Source of the DNA: JAPLGZ01 sp038318235
GTDB taxonomy: Bacteria; Chloroflexota; Anaerolineae; Caldilineales; Caldilineaceae
Direction of reading: 5' to 3'
NCBI GenBank assembly: GCA_038318235.1
Contig: JBBQBY010000466.1
Span: 1 to 5,567, forward strand
DNA length: 5,567 bases
The first letter of the stretch is position 1, and the number at the start of each line of letters is the position of its first letter. Under the pieces are notes generated by a model. That model did not search any database. It was given only the letters and a program-made list of their open reading frames with translations, and was not told the DNA's origin. Shown one piece after another: positions 1 through 5,340 of the stretch. A program made the translations under genes and the position numbers.

Positions 1-162
1 GACAGTCATGATGTGATTACCCAGTCTTCACAACTCGTGGCGATGACGATTGTCTATGGCGCCAACCGCCAATGTGGGGCTGCTTTGCCGCAAGGCAGCT
101 ATCAAGTGAGTTTATTTTTGAACGATGCTTTCTATCAAGAAGGTACCGTAACGATTCAATGA
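1..162 (+). CDS. C-terminal fragment of an unidentified protein (5' end outside window)
   Basis: The reading frame is open from the first base to a TGA at 160-162, giving 53 residues and no start inside the window. The visible tail alternates hydrophobic and polar residues around glycines (LPQGSYQVSLFLND, then YQEGTVTIQ at the end). This looks like the last strands of a beta-sandwich, as in extracellular or Ig-like C-terminal domains. I do not recognise the family. Only 13 bases separate its stop from the ATG of the next gene on the same strand, so the two could have shared a transcript. Codon use resembles that of the neighbours. The fragment is too short for a functional call, and the coding claim rests on the open frame, its composition and the tight spacing. 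Confidence 0.6.
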   Translation, partial: DSHDVITQSSQLVAMTIVYGANRQCGAALPQGSYQVSLFLNDAFYQEGTVTIQ

Positions 163-175
163 AAGAAGCAAGTGT

Positions 176-556
176 ATGGCTAAAATTCGGGTTGCCATTG
201 TGGGGGCGGGCGGAATTGGTGGCGCCCACCTGAAAGCGTATTCGGGATTGACAGATTTGTGTGAACTGGTCGGAATTGAGGCTGAGGTGCGCGTCTATGG
301 CACGGAAGGCGAAGCGGTGATCGATTATGGGCAGCCAGAGGGTTTGCGCTATCGGTTGGCTGGTGAAGATAGTTGGACCCAACTGCCTTTTGATCAGCCG
401 GATCGGTTTCATTTACAGGCGCAGCACTTTTTAGACTGTGTGGCGACCGGCGCCACGCCCGCGGTCACGGGGCAAGATGGTCTGGCTGTCATGCGTGTGA
501 TCGATGCGGCCTACCGCTCGGCGCATGACGCCGGGCAACCGGTGCGTTTGGGGTAA
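176..556 (+). CDS. Gfo/Idh/MocA-family oxidoreductase with a large internal deletion (likely pseudogene)
   Basis: The 126-residue ORF joins two ends of a protein family that usually runs about 330-400 residues. Residues 4-34 are the first beta-alpha-beta of an NAD(P)-binding Rossmann fold, with the glycine motif GAGGIGGAH at 10-18. From about residue 35 the sequence jumps to the family's C-terminal region: VRVYGTEGEAVIDYG at 38-52, then a helix (FHLQAQHFLDCV) and a tail ending in QPVRLG. The rest of the Rossmann domain, the EKP-type motif carrying the catalytic lysine and most of the substrate-binding sheet are missing. The junction lies near 275-285 and keeps the frame, so there is no stop or frameshift. 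A functional dehydrogenase is very unlikely. Intact relatives oxidise a hydroxyl of sugars or inositols with NAD(P). The start is preceded only by a weak AAGAAG-like site. The TAA stop is part of the 8-bp duplication made by the element inserted next to it. Confidence 0.85.
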   Translation: MAKIRVAIVGAGGIGGAHLKAYSGLTDLCELVGIEAEVRVYGTEGEAVIDYGQPEGLRYRLAGEDSWTQLPFDQPDRFHLQAQHFLDCVATGATPAVTGQDGLAVMRVIDAAYRSAHDAGQPVRLG

Positions 557-561
557 ACTAG
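554..561. repeat. Left 8-bp target-site duplication of element A
   Basis: TAAACTAG at 554-561 recurs exactly at 692-699, immediately outside the two ends of the inverted-repeat element between them. This is the footprint expected of transposition. The first three bases are the stop codon of the oxidoreductase remnant, so the insertion did not change that protein. Confidence 0.8.
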
Positions 562-691
562 GGTTCAACCGGATCGCAAGGGGGGAAGTCGCTCAAATCT
601 TCCAGGCAGCAGCGCAACGGTCTTTCGTCTGTCCCTGATCGGTGCCGCCGCTTCCTGGAAGATGGTCAACCCCTTGCGATCCGGTTGAACC
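562..691. mobile_element. Element A: 130-bp MITE-like insertion with 22-bp terminal inverted repeats
   Basis: The ends are perfect 22-bp inverted repeats, 562-583 and 670-691, starting GGTTCAACCGG. A second, inner inverted repeat, ATCTTCCAGG (597-606) against CCTGGAAGAT (654-663), and weaker pairing further in let the whole element fold into one long imperfect hairpin with its apex near 620-645. It is flanked by the exact 8-bp direct repeat TAAACTAG. No plausible coding sequence fits inside. These are the marks of a miniature inverted-repeat transposable element moved by a transposase encoded elsewhere. Ends beginning GG together with 8-bp duplications are known in ISL3 and IS6 family elements, but the family assignment here is only a guess. 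The perfect arms and intact duplication suggest a fairly recent insertion. Confidence 0.82.
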
Positions 692-699
692 TAAACTAG
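692..699. repeat. Right 8-bp target-site duplication of element A
   Basis: TAAACTAG here matches 554-561 exactly and abuts the right end of element A. Only 11 bases separate it from the start of element B copy 1. Confidence 0.8.
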
Positions 700-710
700 C
701 TCGATTCGTA

Positions 711-859
711 TAAGGCGCGATCAAAGCATAAAGGATCCAGTAGGTGCGTGCTTGTAGCCGCACCATTGGGGTATACGCAGCACGGGCGGCTACAAGCACG
801 CACCTACGCATGATTTTGTTCGGCAAACGCGGGATCCTTATTTCATTGACATGGCCTAA
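711..859 (+). mobile_element. Element B copy 1: about 149-bp palindromic repeat element
   Basis: This segment recurs in reverse complement at 5341-5490 with roughly nine differences over the shared core (about 94% identity by eye). At its centre is a perfect 21-bp inverted repeat, 741-761 against 786-806, around a 24-base loop. The loop contains ATTGGGGTATACGCAG, conserved in both copies. The outer parts hold an AAGGATCC inverted pair (731-738 and 832-839) and imperfect ends of the type TAAGGC...GGCCTAA. A consensus-like -35 hexamer, TTGACA, lies at 846-851 and points out towards the isomerase gene. There is no credible ORF inside. It behaves as a dispersed, non-autonomous repeat (MITE- or REP/BIME-like). 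The exact ends and target duplication are uncertain; a TA dinucleotide duplication is possible but not proven. Confidence 0.85.
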
Positions 860-880
860 GCGAGCGACCAGAAATTAGAA

Positions 881-930
881 TGATAAGTGACGAGTAAAAA
901 AGGTCATTTGATCTCACTCATCACTCATCA
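881..930. promoter_or_regulatory. Imperfect inverted repeat in the leader of the isomerase gene
   Basis: TGATAAGTGACGAGT (881-895) can pair with ACTCATCACTCATCA (916-930), with 13 of 15 positions matching, around a 20-base loop that contains a run of A. The right arm is itself repetitive (ACTCATC occurs twice). The structure ends eight bases before the ribosome binding site of the isomerase gene, so it could be a leader hairpin or operator, or the scar of a small repeat. No clear sigma-70 promoter with standard spacing was found in 860-954. Confidence 0.35.
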
Positions 931-937
931 CAACTGT

Positions 938-944
938 AGAGGAG
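938..944 (+). promoter_or_regulatory. Ribosome binding site of the isomerase gene
   Basis: AGAGGAG lies 10 bases before the ATG at 955. It is the strongest Shine-Dalgarno match on the plus strand here and fixes the start codon. Confidence 0.75.
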
Positions 945-954
945 AAAGCGTTCG

Positions 955-1794
955 ATGAAACTTAGTGTCAGTATGTGGAGTGTCGTGCAGACTGTGCGCG
1001 AGGGGCGGATAGATTTGCCGGGCTTTATCGACTTTGCCGCCCAACAAGGCGCAGAAGGGGTCGAATTGCTCGACTATTTTTGGGCCGATAAGCAGACGCA
1101 AATTCCGCTGATCAAAAAACAAGTCGCCGATGCTGGGTTAAAACTAGCGGTCTATTCGATTGGCAACGATTTCTTTCAGCCCGATGCCGACGCGCGGGCG
1201 AAAGAGTTGGCCGCGTTAAAACAGGGTGTGGATGTCGCCAATCAGCTCGACGTGAATTTGATGCGGGTTTTTAGCGGCAGTGCCAAAGAGGGGTATAACC
1301 TGGATGACGGCCTGGGTTGGATTATTGATGGCCTGAGCGAAGGCGCAGCCTATGCCCAAACTCATGGCGTCACCTTGGCGCTGGAAAATCATGGTCTGAT
1401 GGCTGGGCGCAGTGATCAGGTGCGCCAAATCATCGAAACCGTCAACTCGCCAGCGCTACGCGCTAACCTGGATACGGGTAATTTCTTGCTGGTGGGCCAG
1501 AACCCCACCGACGCCGCACGCGATCTGGCTGACTTGGTGGCCTTGGTCCATTTGAAAGATTTTCGCCTGGCCACGGCAGCCGATACAGTGCATGTCTATA
1601 AAGGCTTGGATGGTGTCGGTTACACCGGGACGATTGTCAGCGAAGGCCAAGTCGATCTCGCCGCGATCATTGGCATCTTAGACAAAGCCGGCTATACGGG
1701 TTGGCTCTCACTGGAGTACGAAGGTGGCCAAGACCCCGTGACGATTGGTGTGCCGGGCAGCTTGGCGGCGGCCCGAAAATTGTTGGTCAATTGA
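955..1794 (+). CDS. Sugar phosphate isomerase/epimerase (xylose isomerase-like TIM barrel)
   Basis: The 279-residue protein is full length for the AP-endonuclease-2 / xylose isomerase-like barrel superfamily (IolE, IolI, hydroxypyruvate isomerase and many sugar epimerases). The barrel starts with MKLSVSMWS. The expected metal ligands lie at strand ends: E144 in LALENHG, D173 in ANLDTGNF, H199 in LVHLKDF and E254 in LSLEYEG. E37 in GVELLDYF is a typical active-site residue of the first strands. There is no signal peptide, so it should be cytoplasmic. The family isomerises or epimerises keto/aldo sugars or dehydrates inosose with a divalent metal; the substrate cannot be told from sequence alone. 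The nearby Gfo/Idh/MocA remnant suits a sugar or inositol oxidation-isomerisation route, since these two families are often clustered. Translation starts at an ATG with a good AGAGGAG site and ends in three tandem TGA codons (1792-1800). Confidence 0.94.
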   Translation: MKLSVSMWSVVQTVREGRIDLPGFIDFAAQQGAEGVELLDYFWADKQTQIPLIKKQVADAGLKLAVYSIGNDFFQPDADARAKELAALKQGVDVANQLDVNLMRVFSGSAKEGYNLDDGLGWIIDGLSEGAAYAQTHGVTLALENHGLMAGRSDQVRQIIETVNSPALRANLDTGNFLLVGQNPTDAARDLADLVALVHLKDFRLATAADTVHVYKGLDGVGYTGTIVSEGQVDLAAIIGILDKAGYTGWLSLEYEGGQDPVTIGVPGSLAAARKLLVN

Positions 1795-1830
1795 TGATGA
1801 ACGGCTAGTACACCGGCGGCAGAAATCGGT

Positions 1831-1862
1831 GAGACAGTGAGACAGTAGGACAGTGAGTCAGT
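1831..1862. repeat. Four contiguous degenerate 8-bp tandem repeats
   Basis: GAGACAGT, GAGACAGT, AGGACAGT and GAGTCAGT follow one another without gaps (1831-1838, 1839-1846, 1847-1854, 1855-1862). The shared core is CAGT. The array forms the left arm of the hairpin described at 1837-1883, so the palindrome probably arose from, or together with, the tandem unit. Confidence 0.75.
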
Positions 1863-1883
1863 CTCACCGTCCTACTGTCTCAC
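1837..1883. terminator. Long hairpin between converging genes (possible bidirectional terminator)
   Basis: The arms 1837-1857 and 1863-1883 match at 20 of 21 positions around a 5-base loop (TCAGT). The hairpin sits between the 3' end of the isomerase gene and the 3' end of the opposite-strand glycosidase gene, where a two-way terminator would be expected. Neither side has the T-run of a classical intrinsic terminator, so termination is an inference from position and stem strength. The right arm overlaps the glycosidase gene: its TGA (complement of 1864-1866) and the codons for SETVGR lie inside the stem. Confidence 0.6.
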
Positions 1884-3693
1884 TAATGGACGCACTTAAT
1901 ACGCTTGGTAGATAGACTCGACTGCTTGGCATGTTGGCAAAGTTGGCGGTAATGACGGTATTATTTGAAATCGAAAAGGTCTGTGGGTTGTTAGCGCCAG
2001 ATAAAGCGCCGGTCCACTTTATGAAATTCCACCCGGATGTCGGGCTGGCCGTCAGGGTGATCACTTGTCCGTTTGTATATGGGCCGGACGGTTGCATGGA
2101 AACCTGACCATTGCCAACAACCGGGATAAAAAGTTGATAGCTTGGCGTCTGGTGAATATAAAGGACTGCATCACCAGCGAAAGGCGTATTGAACGAACGA
2201 TTGGCGCCGCCTGTTGTTGGTGCATCGGGCACGGTGACCCCCGTTGCTGGGTTAAACCATTCCACATTCAGGTCACCGCTAGCATCCGTCAGGTTCACAA
2301 TTGCATTGCCGCCAGCGATCAGGTAGACTAAATATTCGGCGGCGCCTGGGGTCAAATTAGCCAAACAATAGCCGGTGGAGGCCAGGTCATTGCGCGGCGT
2401 TGTCGCCGCCAAATTCATGCGATTCGCATAGACAACGGTGTAACCTAAATTTTGGCGCAGGCTGACATCGTTGGCATTATTCATGGCATAGCTACCACCG
2501 CTTAATTTGTAGCTATCGTCATATTGGTCCATGAAGATTGGATTAATCCCGCGCATAAAACTCTTCCACACCCATTGACGGTCGCCGCCAATGCCCCATA
2601 AATGATCGGTATCCGCAATAATCACTTTCCCGTGGTTATCGACTGGCGGATCGTCCTTGTAACCATTCGCGTTGGCCGGTGAGATCCAATCGGCAGGGCT
2701 ATTGAACAAGATCGTATTTAAGATCGTATAATCGTCGCTGACCAGATATTGAGCCGTCATCCCAACCGGATGCTGTTTCGGTTTACCTGCCTCATAATTC
2801 TTCACATACTCGATCATGTGATACTGCCAGTCGGTTGAATTTAGATCACTTTCGTTGCTGATCTCGTATAGCACGTTATCCAGATCGTTGACGGTGTCAA
2901 TCACTTTACGGACGTAGCCTTCTTGGCGCGCCGTGACCGTTGGATTGGCCAAGGTGTGAATTTCGTTGCCTTGATTGTCATGATTCAGATCGCCGTCCAC
3001 GCCATTCATATTATTGGCCTGATTATAGGGATGGCCTAGCCACGGATTGTTGTTCAACCCTTTGTCGTCGATACTCCAACCATTAAAGAGCATGATCGCC
3101 ACATACATTCCCCGGTCGCGTGCCTGCTCGACACGCAGGCGCAGGCGATCAAAATAATCTTGGTCAAATTTGGTCAAGTCAAATTTTGGTTTGCCGTCCA
3201 ACGCAACACCTGGTCCCGTGCGCTGATAGGGCATGGGCGAAAAATAATAGGGCGCGGTCACCTCTGCCACCCACTTACTCTGTTCCCAAGTGTAGAGACG
3301 AAAAAAGTTATGATTATTCTTTTGAAGAAAGTCTAGGTATTTTGTGTAATCAAAGGCTGGCGGTGGATCCGTCAACACGCCATCCTGTAAATTTAACCAG
3401 GTATGCGAACCGGCTAGATAGATGGCTTTCCCGCTGCCGTCTGTGAAATAGTGTGAGCTGGCTGGATTGATGCGCAGTGGGCCGGTGGCGGGCTGGGGCG
3501 TGGTAATTGCGCGCGGCGAGAGGACGCTCTGTGTTGGCTTAGGAGTGCTTAATGCTACCGGTGGCGTAGCCACGGGCCCAACATTGGCCACGGCTGACGC
3601 TAGCTCGGGGGCCACAGGTTTTAAGAAGCTTACCCGCACAACGGCCGTTAAGCCGATGAGGAGCCCTAGCCATATTAAATAATTTGTCTTCAT
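1864..3693 (-). CDS. Membrane-anchored DUF4038/GH140-like glycosidase with collagen-binding-like and InlB-type repeat domains
   Basis: The 609-residue exported protein has several modules. Residues 5-23 are a hydrophobic signal or anchor segment after MKTN. Residues 35-72 are a Pro/Thr/Ser-rich linker. The catalytic (beta/alpha)8-like part, about 73-430, opens with NPASSHYFTDGSGKAIYLAG, typical of DUF4038/apiosidase-like (GH140) proteins. It contains YEISNES at 276-282, where N280-E281 resembles the acid/base pair of clan-A glycosidases. Acidic candidates for the second catalytic residue are D361/D363 (IIADTDH) and D389 (IFMDQYDD). Residues about 450-515 resemble the beta domain often attached to DUF4038 (collagen-binding-like, VEWFNPATG). 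Residues 527-586 match an InlB B-repeat (ITLTASPTSGWNFIKWTG, ending in ITANFA). It should act outside the cell on a glycan; the substrate is unknown. No good Shine-Dalgarno site precedes the ATG. The final SETVGR is encoded by a hairpin arm, so the tail may be a late extension. Confidence 0.9.
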   Translation of the reverse strand: MKTNYLIWLGLLIGLTAVVRVSFLKPVAPELASAVANVGPVATPPVALSTPKPTQSVLSPRAITTPQPATGPLRINPASSHYFTDGSGKAIYLAGSHTWLNLQDGVLTDPPPAFDYTKYLDFLQKNNHNFFRLYTWEQSKWVAEVTAPYYFSPMPYQRTGPGVALDGKPKFDLTKFDQDYFDRLRLRVEQARDRGMYVAIMLFNGWSIDDKGLNNNPWLGHPYNQANNMNGVDGDLNHDNQGNEIHTLANPTVTARQEGYVRKVIDTVNDLDNVLYEISNESDLNSTDWQYHMIEYVKNYEAGKPKQHPVGMTAQYLVSDDYTILNTILFNSPADWISPANANGYKDDPPVDNHGKVIIADTDHLWGIGGDRQWVWKSFMRGINPIFMDQYDDSYKLSGGSYAMNNANDVSLRQNLGYTVVYANRMNLAATTPRNDLASTGYCLANLTPGAAEYLVYLIAGGNAIVNLTDASGDLNVEWFNPATGVTVPDAPTTGGANRSFNTPFAGDAVLYIHQTPSYQLFIPVVGNGQVSMQPSGPYTNGQVITLTASPTSGWNFIKWTGALSGANNPQTFSISNNTVITANFANMPSSRVYLPSVLSASISETVGR

Positions 3694-3705
3694 ATTGGAT
3701 ATTGG

Positions 3706-3750
3706 TCAGGATTTTTTGTCAGCAATCAGGCGAAATCCTTTAACAGTCAC
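3706..3750 (-). CDS. Possible 14-codon upstream ORF in the glycosidase leader
   Basis: On the minus strand an AAGGAG (complement of 3755-3760) is followed four bases later by GTG, which opens a frame reading MTVKGFRLIADKKS and ending in TGA 12 bases before the glycosidase ATG. The glycosidase itself lacks a good ribosome binding site, so translation could be coupled through this small frame. It could equally be chance: the start is GTG, the spacing is short, and no homology is recognised. The rest of the 122-base gap between the PIG-L and glycosidase genes shows only a weak ATCCG/CGGAT stem just after the PIG-L stop and no clear promoter. Confidence 0.2.
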   Translation of the reverse strand: MTVKGFRLIADKKS

Positions 3751-3815
3751 ATTGCTCCTTGTATTAGGCAACTTGTGGCCACGTCACTGCACGCATGGCG
3801 CATCCGGCGGATCGG

Positions 3816-4469
3816 TTAGAAGATGATTTTTCGACAATAAAAGCCTTCTGCATATTGATCGGGGGCTTTCGCCTCGATGCCGCGTAAGCGTAATAGCGCC
3901 AAGAATGTTTCGTCGGTAAACCAATGCTTGTTCGCTTGTGTCCCAAAATGTGTGATCAAATTTTGGATCTTGCGCGTGCAAGTGGCTTTGTCGAGCTGGA
4001 CAAATAAGTTTGGATTGCCCAAATCTCCGTCATATTTGGGAATCTCATATTCCAAGATCAAATGATCGCGAAAGGTATTCCAGGTCAAATCCGAGATGAC
4101 GCGATGATCCTGGTGTAAATCGTTGCGCGTATGCGTGAAGATCAGATCGGGGGCATAATTTTCTTTTAATGTCTCAAAATACGTTTTTATTTCACCACCC
4201 GTATATGGAAAATAGCCGTCGCGAAAATCTTTGATCACGATCTGTTTTTCCTGCGCATCGCGCAAGAAGGTTTCGGCGCTGGCAATTGCTTCACGCGTGC
4301 GTTCGGGGGTCGCGCTAAAGACGACCCAATAGAAACTCAGGTTTGGATATTGCTCGATCAATTTTAGAATCGTGCCGCCACAGCCGATCTCGATATCGTC
4401 ACTATGCGCGCCCAGACAGAGCACCCGGCGCACGCCTTGTTGCTGATTCTGAAAGGCAAATTTTAACAT
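3816..4469 (-). CDS. PIG-L (LmbE-like) family zinc-dependent deacetylase
   Basis: Counting from the chosen ATG the protein has 217 residues, normal for the PIG-L/LmbE superfamily. The N-terminal zinc motif is GAHSDDIEIGCGG at 20-32: H22 and D25 bind the metal and D24 is the expected catalytic base. The second motif, DLHQDHR at 117-123, supplies the third histidine ligand. The family removes N-acetyl groups from GlcNAc-containing substrates (GlcNAc-PI, mycothiol and bacillithiol precursors, glycopeptide antibiotics, nucleotide sugars). No signal peptide is seen, so it is cytoplasmic. The upstream sugar nucleotidyltransferase overlaps it by seven bases (ATGTTAA holds this start and that stop), which indicates translational coupling and a shared pathway, probably making an activated amino sugar for a surface glycan. 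An earlier in-frame ATG at 4517 would add 16 residues but lies well inside the upstream gene; the ATG at 4469 has the better ribosome site. The exact substrate is unknown. Confidence 0.93.
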   Translation of the reverse strand: MLKFAFQNQQQGVRRVLCLGAHSDDIEIGCGGTILKLIEQYPNLSFYWVVFSATPERTREAIASAETFLRDAQEKQIVIKDFRDGYFPYTGGEIKTYFETLKENYAPDLIFTHTRNDLHQDHRVISDLTWNTFRDHLILEYEIPKYDGDLGNPNLFVQLDKATCTRKIQNLITHFGTQANKHWFTDETFLALLRLRGIEAKAPDQYAEGFYCRKIIF

Positions 4470-5272
4470 GATCCCCTCTTGCTTTGCTCCTGTCCGCCAT
4501 TTTCCCAGACGGCCCAAGGCGATTTGCCACGCGCGTGCAGTTCATCTAGCAATTTTTTTTCTTTGAACGTATCCATACAAGCCCAGAAACCTGGGTTTTG
4601 GTAGGTAACCAATTGCCGCTCACCCATCAAGCGTTGAAACGGCGCCTCTACCAATTCGTCGCCGTCGCGCATGTAATCGAAGATCGCCTGCTTGAAGACA
4701 AAAAAGCCGCCGTTGATCCAGAGGTTGGCTTTTTGGGCCGCTTCGATGTCTGTGACTAGACCATCGGCTTGCGCTGAGACAATGTGAAAGGATGACGATG
4801 GCTGGACGCTCAGGAAACTGCCAACCTTATCATGGTTACGAAAGAAATCTAGATAGCTCGGCAAATGTAAATCAGACAACCCGTCCGTGTAATTGGCCAT
4901 GAATATCTCGTCGTCGCCCAGGTATTTACGCACCGCTTGCAAACGTTGCCCAATGTTTGCATGCAAACCGGTGTCCACAAACGAGATCGTCCAATCGTCA
5001 ATATCATTGTTATAGATGCGCAGTTCGCGCCCCCCCTTGGCCAGTACGAAATCGTTGGACAAACACTCGTTATAATTTAAAAAGTAATTCTTGATAATGT
5101 CACCGCGATAGCCCAGACAGAGGATAAATTCTGTGTGGCCAAAGTGAGCATAATATTTCATTAGATGCCACATGATCGGGCGATAACCGATATCGACCAT
5201 CGGTTTGGGTAGGGTGTCTGAATGCTCTTTTAGCCTTGTGCCTAAGCCACCGCAAAATAGTACGACTTTCAT
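4463..5272 (-). CDS. Sugar nucleotidyltransferase, glucose-1-phosphate cytidylyltransferase-like (RfbF type)
   Basis: The 269-residue protein is close to the usual length (about 255-260) of glucose-1-phosphate cytidylyltransferases. The nucleotide-binding signature is GGLGTRL at 8-14, followed by PKPM at 22-25 with the conserved lysine K23 and IGYRPIMWH at 28-36. D130 in NYTDG matches the metal-binding aspartate. INGGFFVF at 186-193 and GFWACMDT at 228-235, with D234, match the C-terminal part of the active site, and the tail HARGKSPWAVWEN is typical of RfbF. The reaction would be CTP (or another NTP) plus sugar-1-phosphate to the nucleotide sugar plus pyrophosphate, in the cytoplasm. CDP-glucose feeds dideoxy- and branched-sugar synthesis, but the usual next gene, CDP-glucose 4,6-dehydratase, is not in the window, so sugar specificity is open. 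The ATG is preceded by AGGA at a spacing of eight. The coding region overlaps the PIG-L gene by seven bases. Confidence 0.92.
   Translation of the reverse strand: MKVVLFCGGLGTRLKEHSDTLPKPMVDIGYRPIMWHLMKYYAHFGHTEFILCLGYRGDIIKNYFLNYNECLSNDFVLAKGGRELRIYNNDIDDWTISFVDTGLHANIGQRLQAVRKYLGDDEIFMANYTDGLSDLHLPSYLDFFRNHDKVGSFLSVQPSSSFHIVSAQADGLVTDIEAAQKANLWINGGFFVFKQAIFDYMRDGDELVEAPFQRLMGERQLVTYQNPGFWACMDTFKEKKLLDELHARGKSPWAVWENGGQEQSKRGSC
4473..4480 (-). promoter_or_regulatory. Ribosome binding site that decides the PIG-L start
   Basis: AAGAGGGG on the minus strand, with its GAGG five bases before the ATG at 4469, supports that start over the in-frame ATG at 4517. It lies inside the last codons of the nucleotidyltransferase, as expected for coupled translation. 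Confidence 0.65.
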
Positions 5273-5280
5273 GTTGCTTA

Positions 5281-5284
5281 TCCT
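5281..5284 (-). promoter_or_regulatory. Ribosome binding site of the nucleotidyltransferase gene
   Basis: AGGA on the minus strand lies eight bases upstream of the ATG at 5272. The AT-rich stretch just before it (complement of about 5285-5305) could hold a -10 element, but no -35 box with standard spacing is clear. Confidence 0.5.
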
Positions 5285-5340
5285 GTTATTACGACTATTA
5301 AAATCAAGGTAACGCTACCCCACCCCAACCCTCACTGCGA

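Noticed and set aside
562..691. tRNA-like signal (GGTTCAACC resembles a T-arm)
   Set aside because: There is no acceptor stem, anticodon arm or CCA context, and the same bases are explained by the terminal inverted repeats of a MITE-like element.
593..826. Minus-strand open frame of 77 codons across the two elements
   Set aside because: It runs through the inverted repeats of elements A and B, has no recognisable domain and its composition follows the palindromes; it is a by-product of the repeats.
711..859. CRISPR repeat or array
   Set aside because: The palindromic units occur once at each place, with no regular spacers and no cas genes.
1837..1883. Classical rho-independent terminator
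   Set aside because: The stem is strong but no T-run follows on either strand, so I list it only as a possible bidirectional terminator.
3120..3446. Plus-strand open frame of 108 codons opposite the glycosidase
   Set aside because: It lies wholly antisense to a gene with clear domains, and its translation is not protein-like; it is a shadow frame.
3764..3981. Two minus-strand frames overlapping the 3' end of the PIG-L gene
   Set aside because: They are alternative frames of the PIG-L coding sequence; neither has a domain or a good start, and no frameshift is needed to explain the gene.
4470..4517. Longer PIG-L protein from the ATG at 4517
   Set aside because: The extra 16 residues would lie in the C-terminal coding part of the upstream gene and do not fit the family's N-terminus; the ATG at 4469 has a good Shine-Dalgarno site and a normal short overlap.
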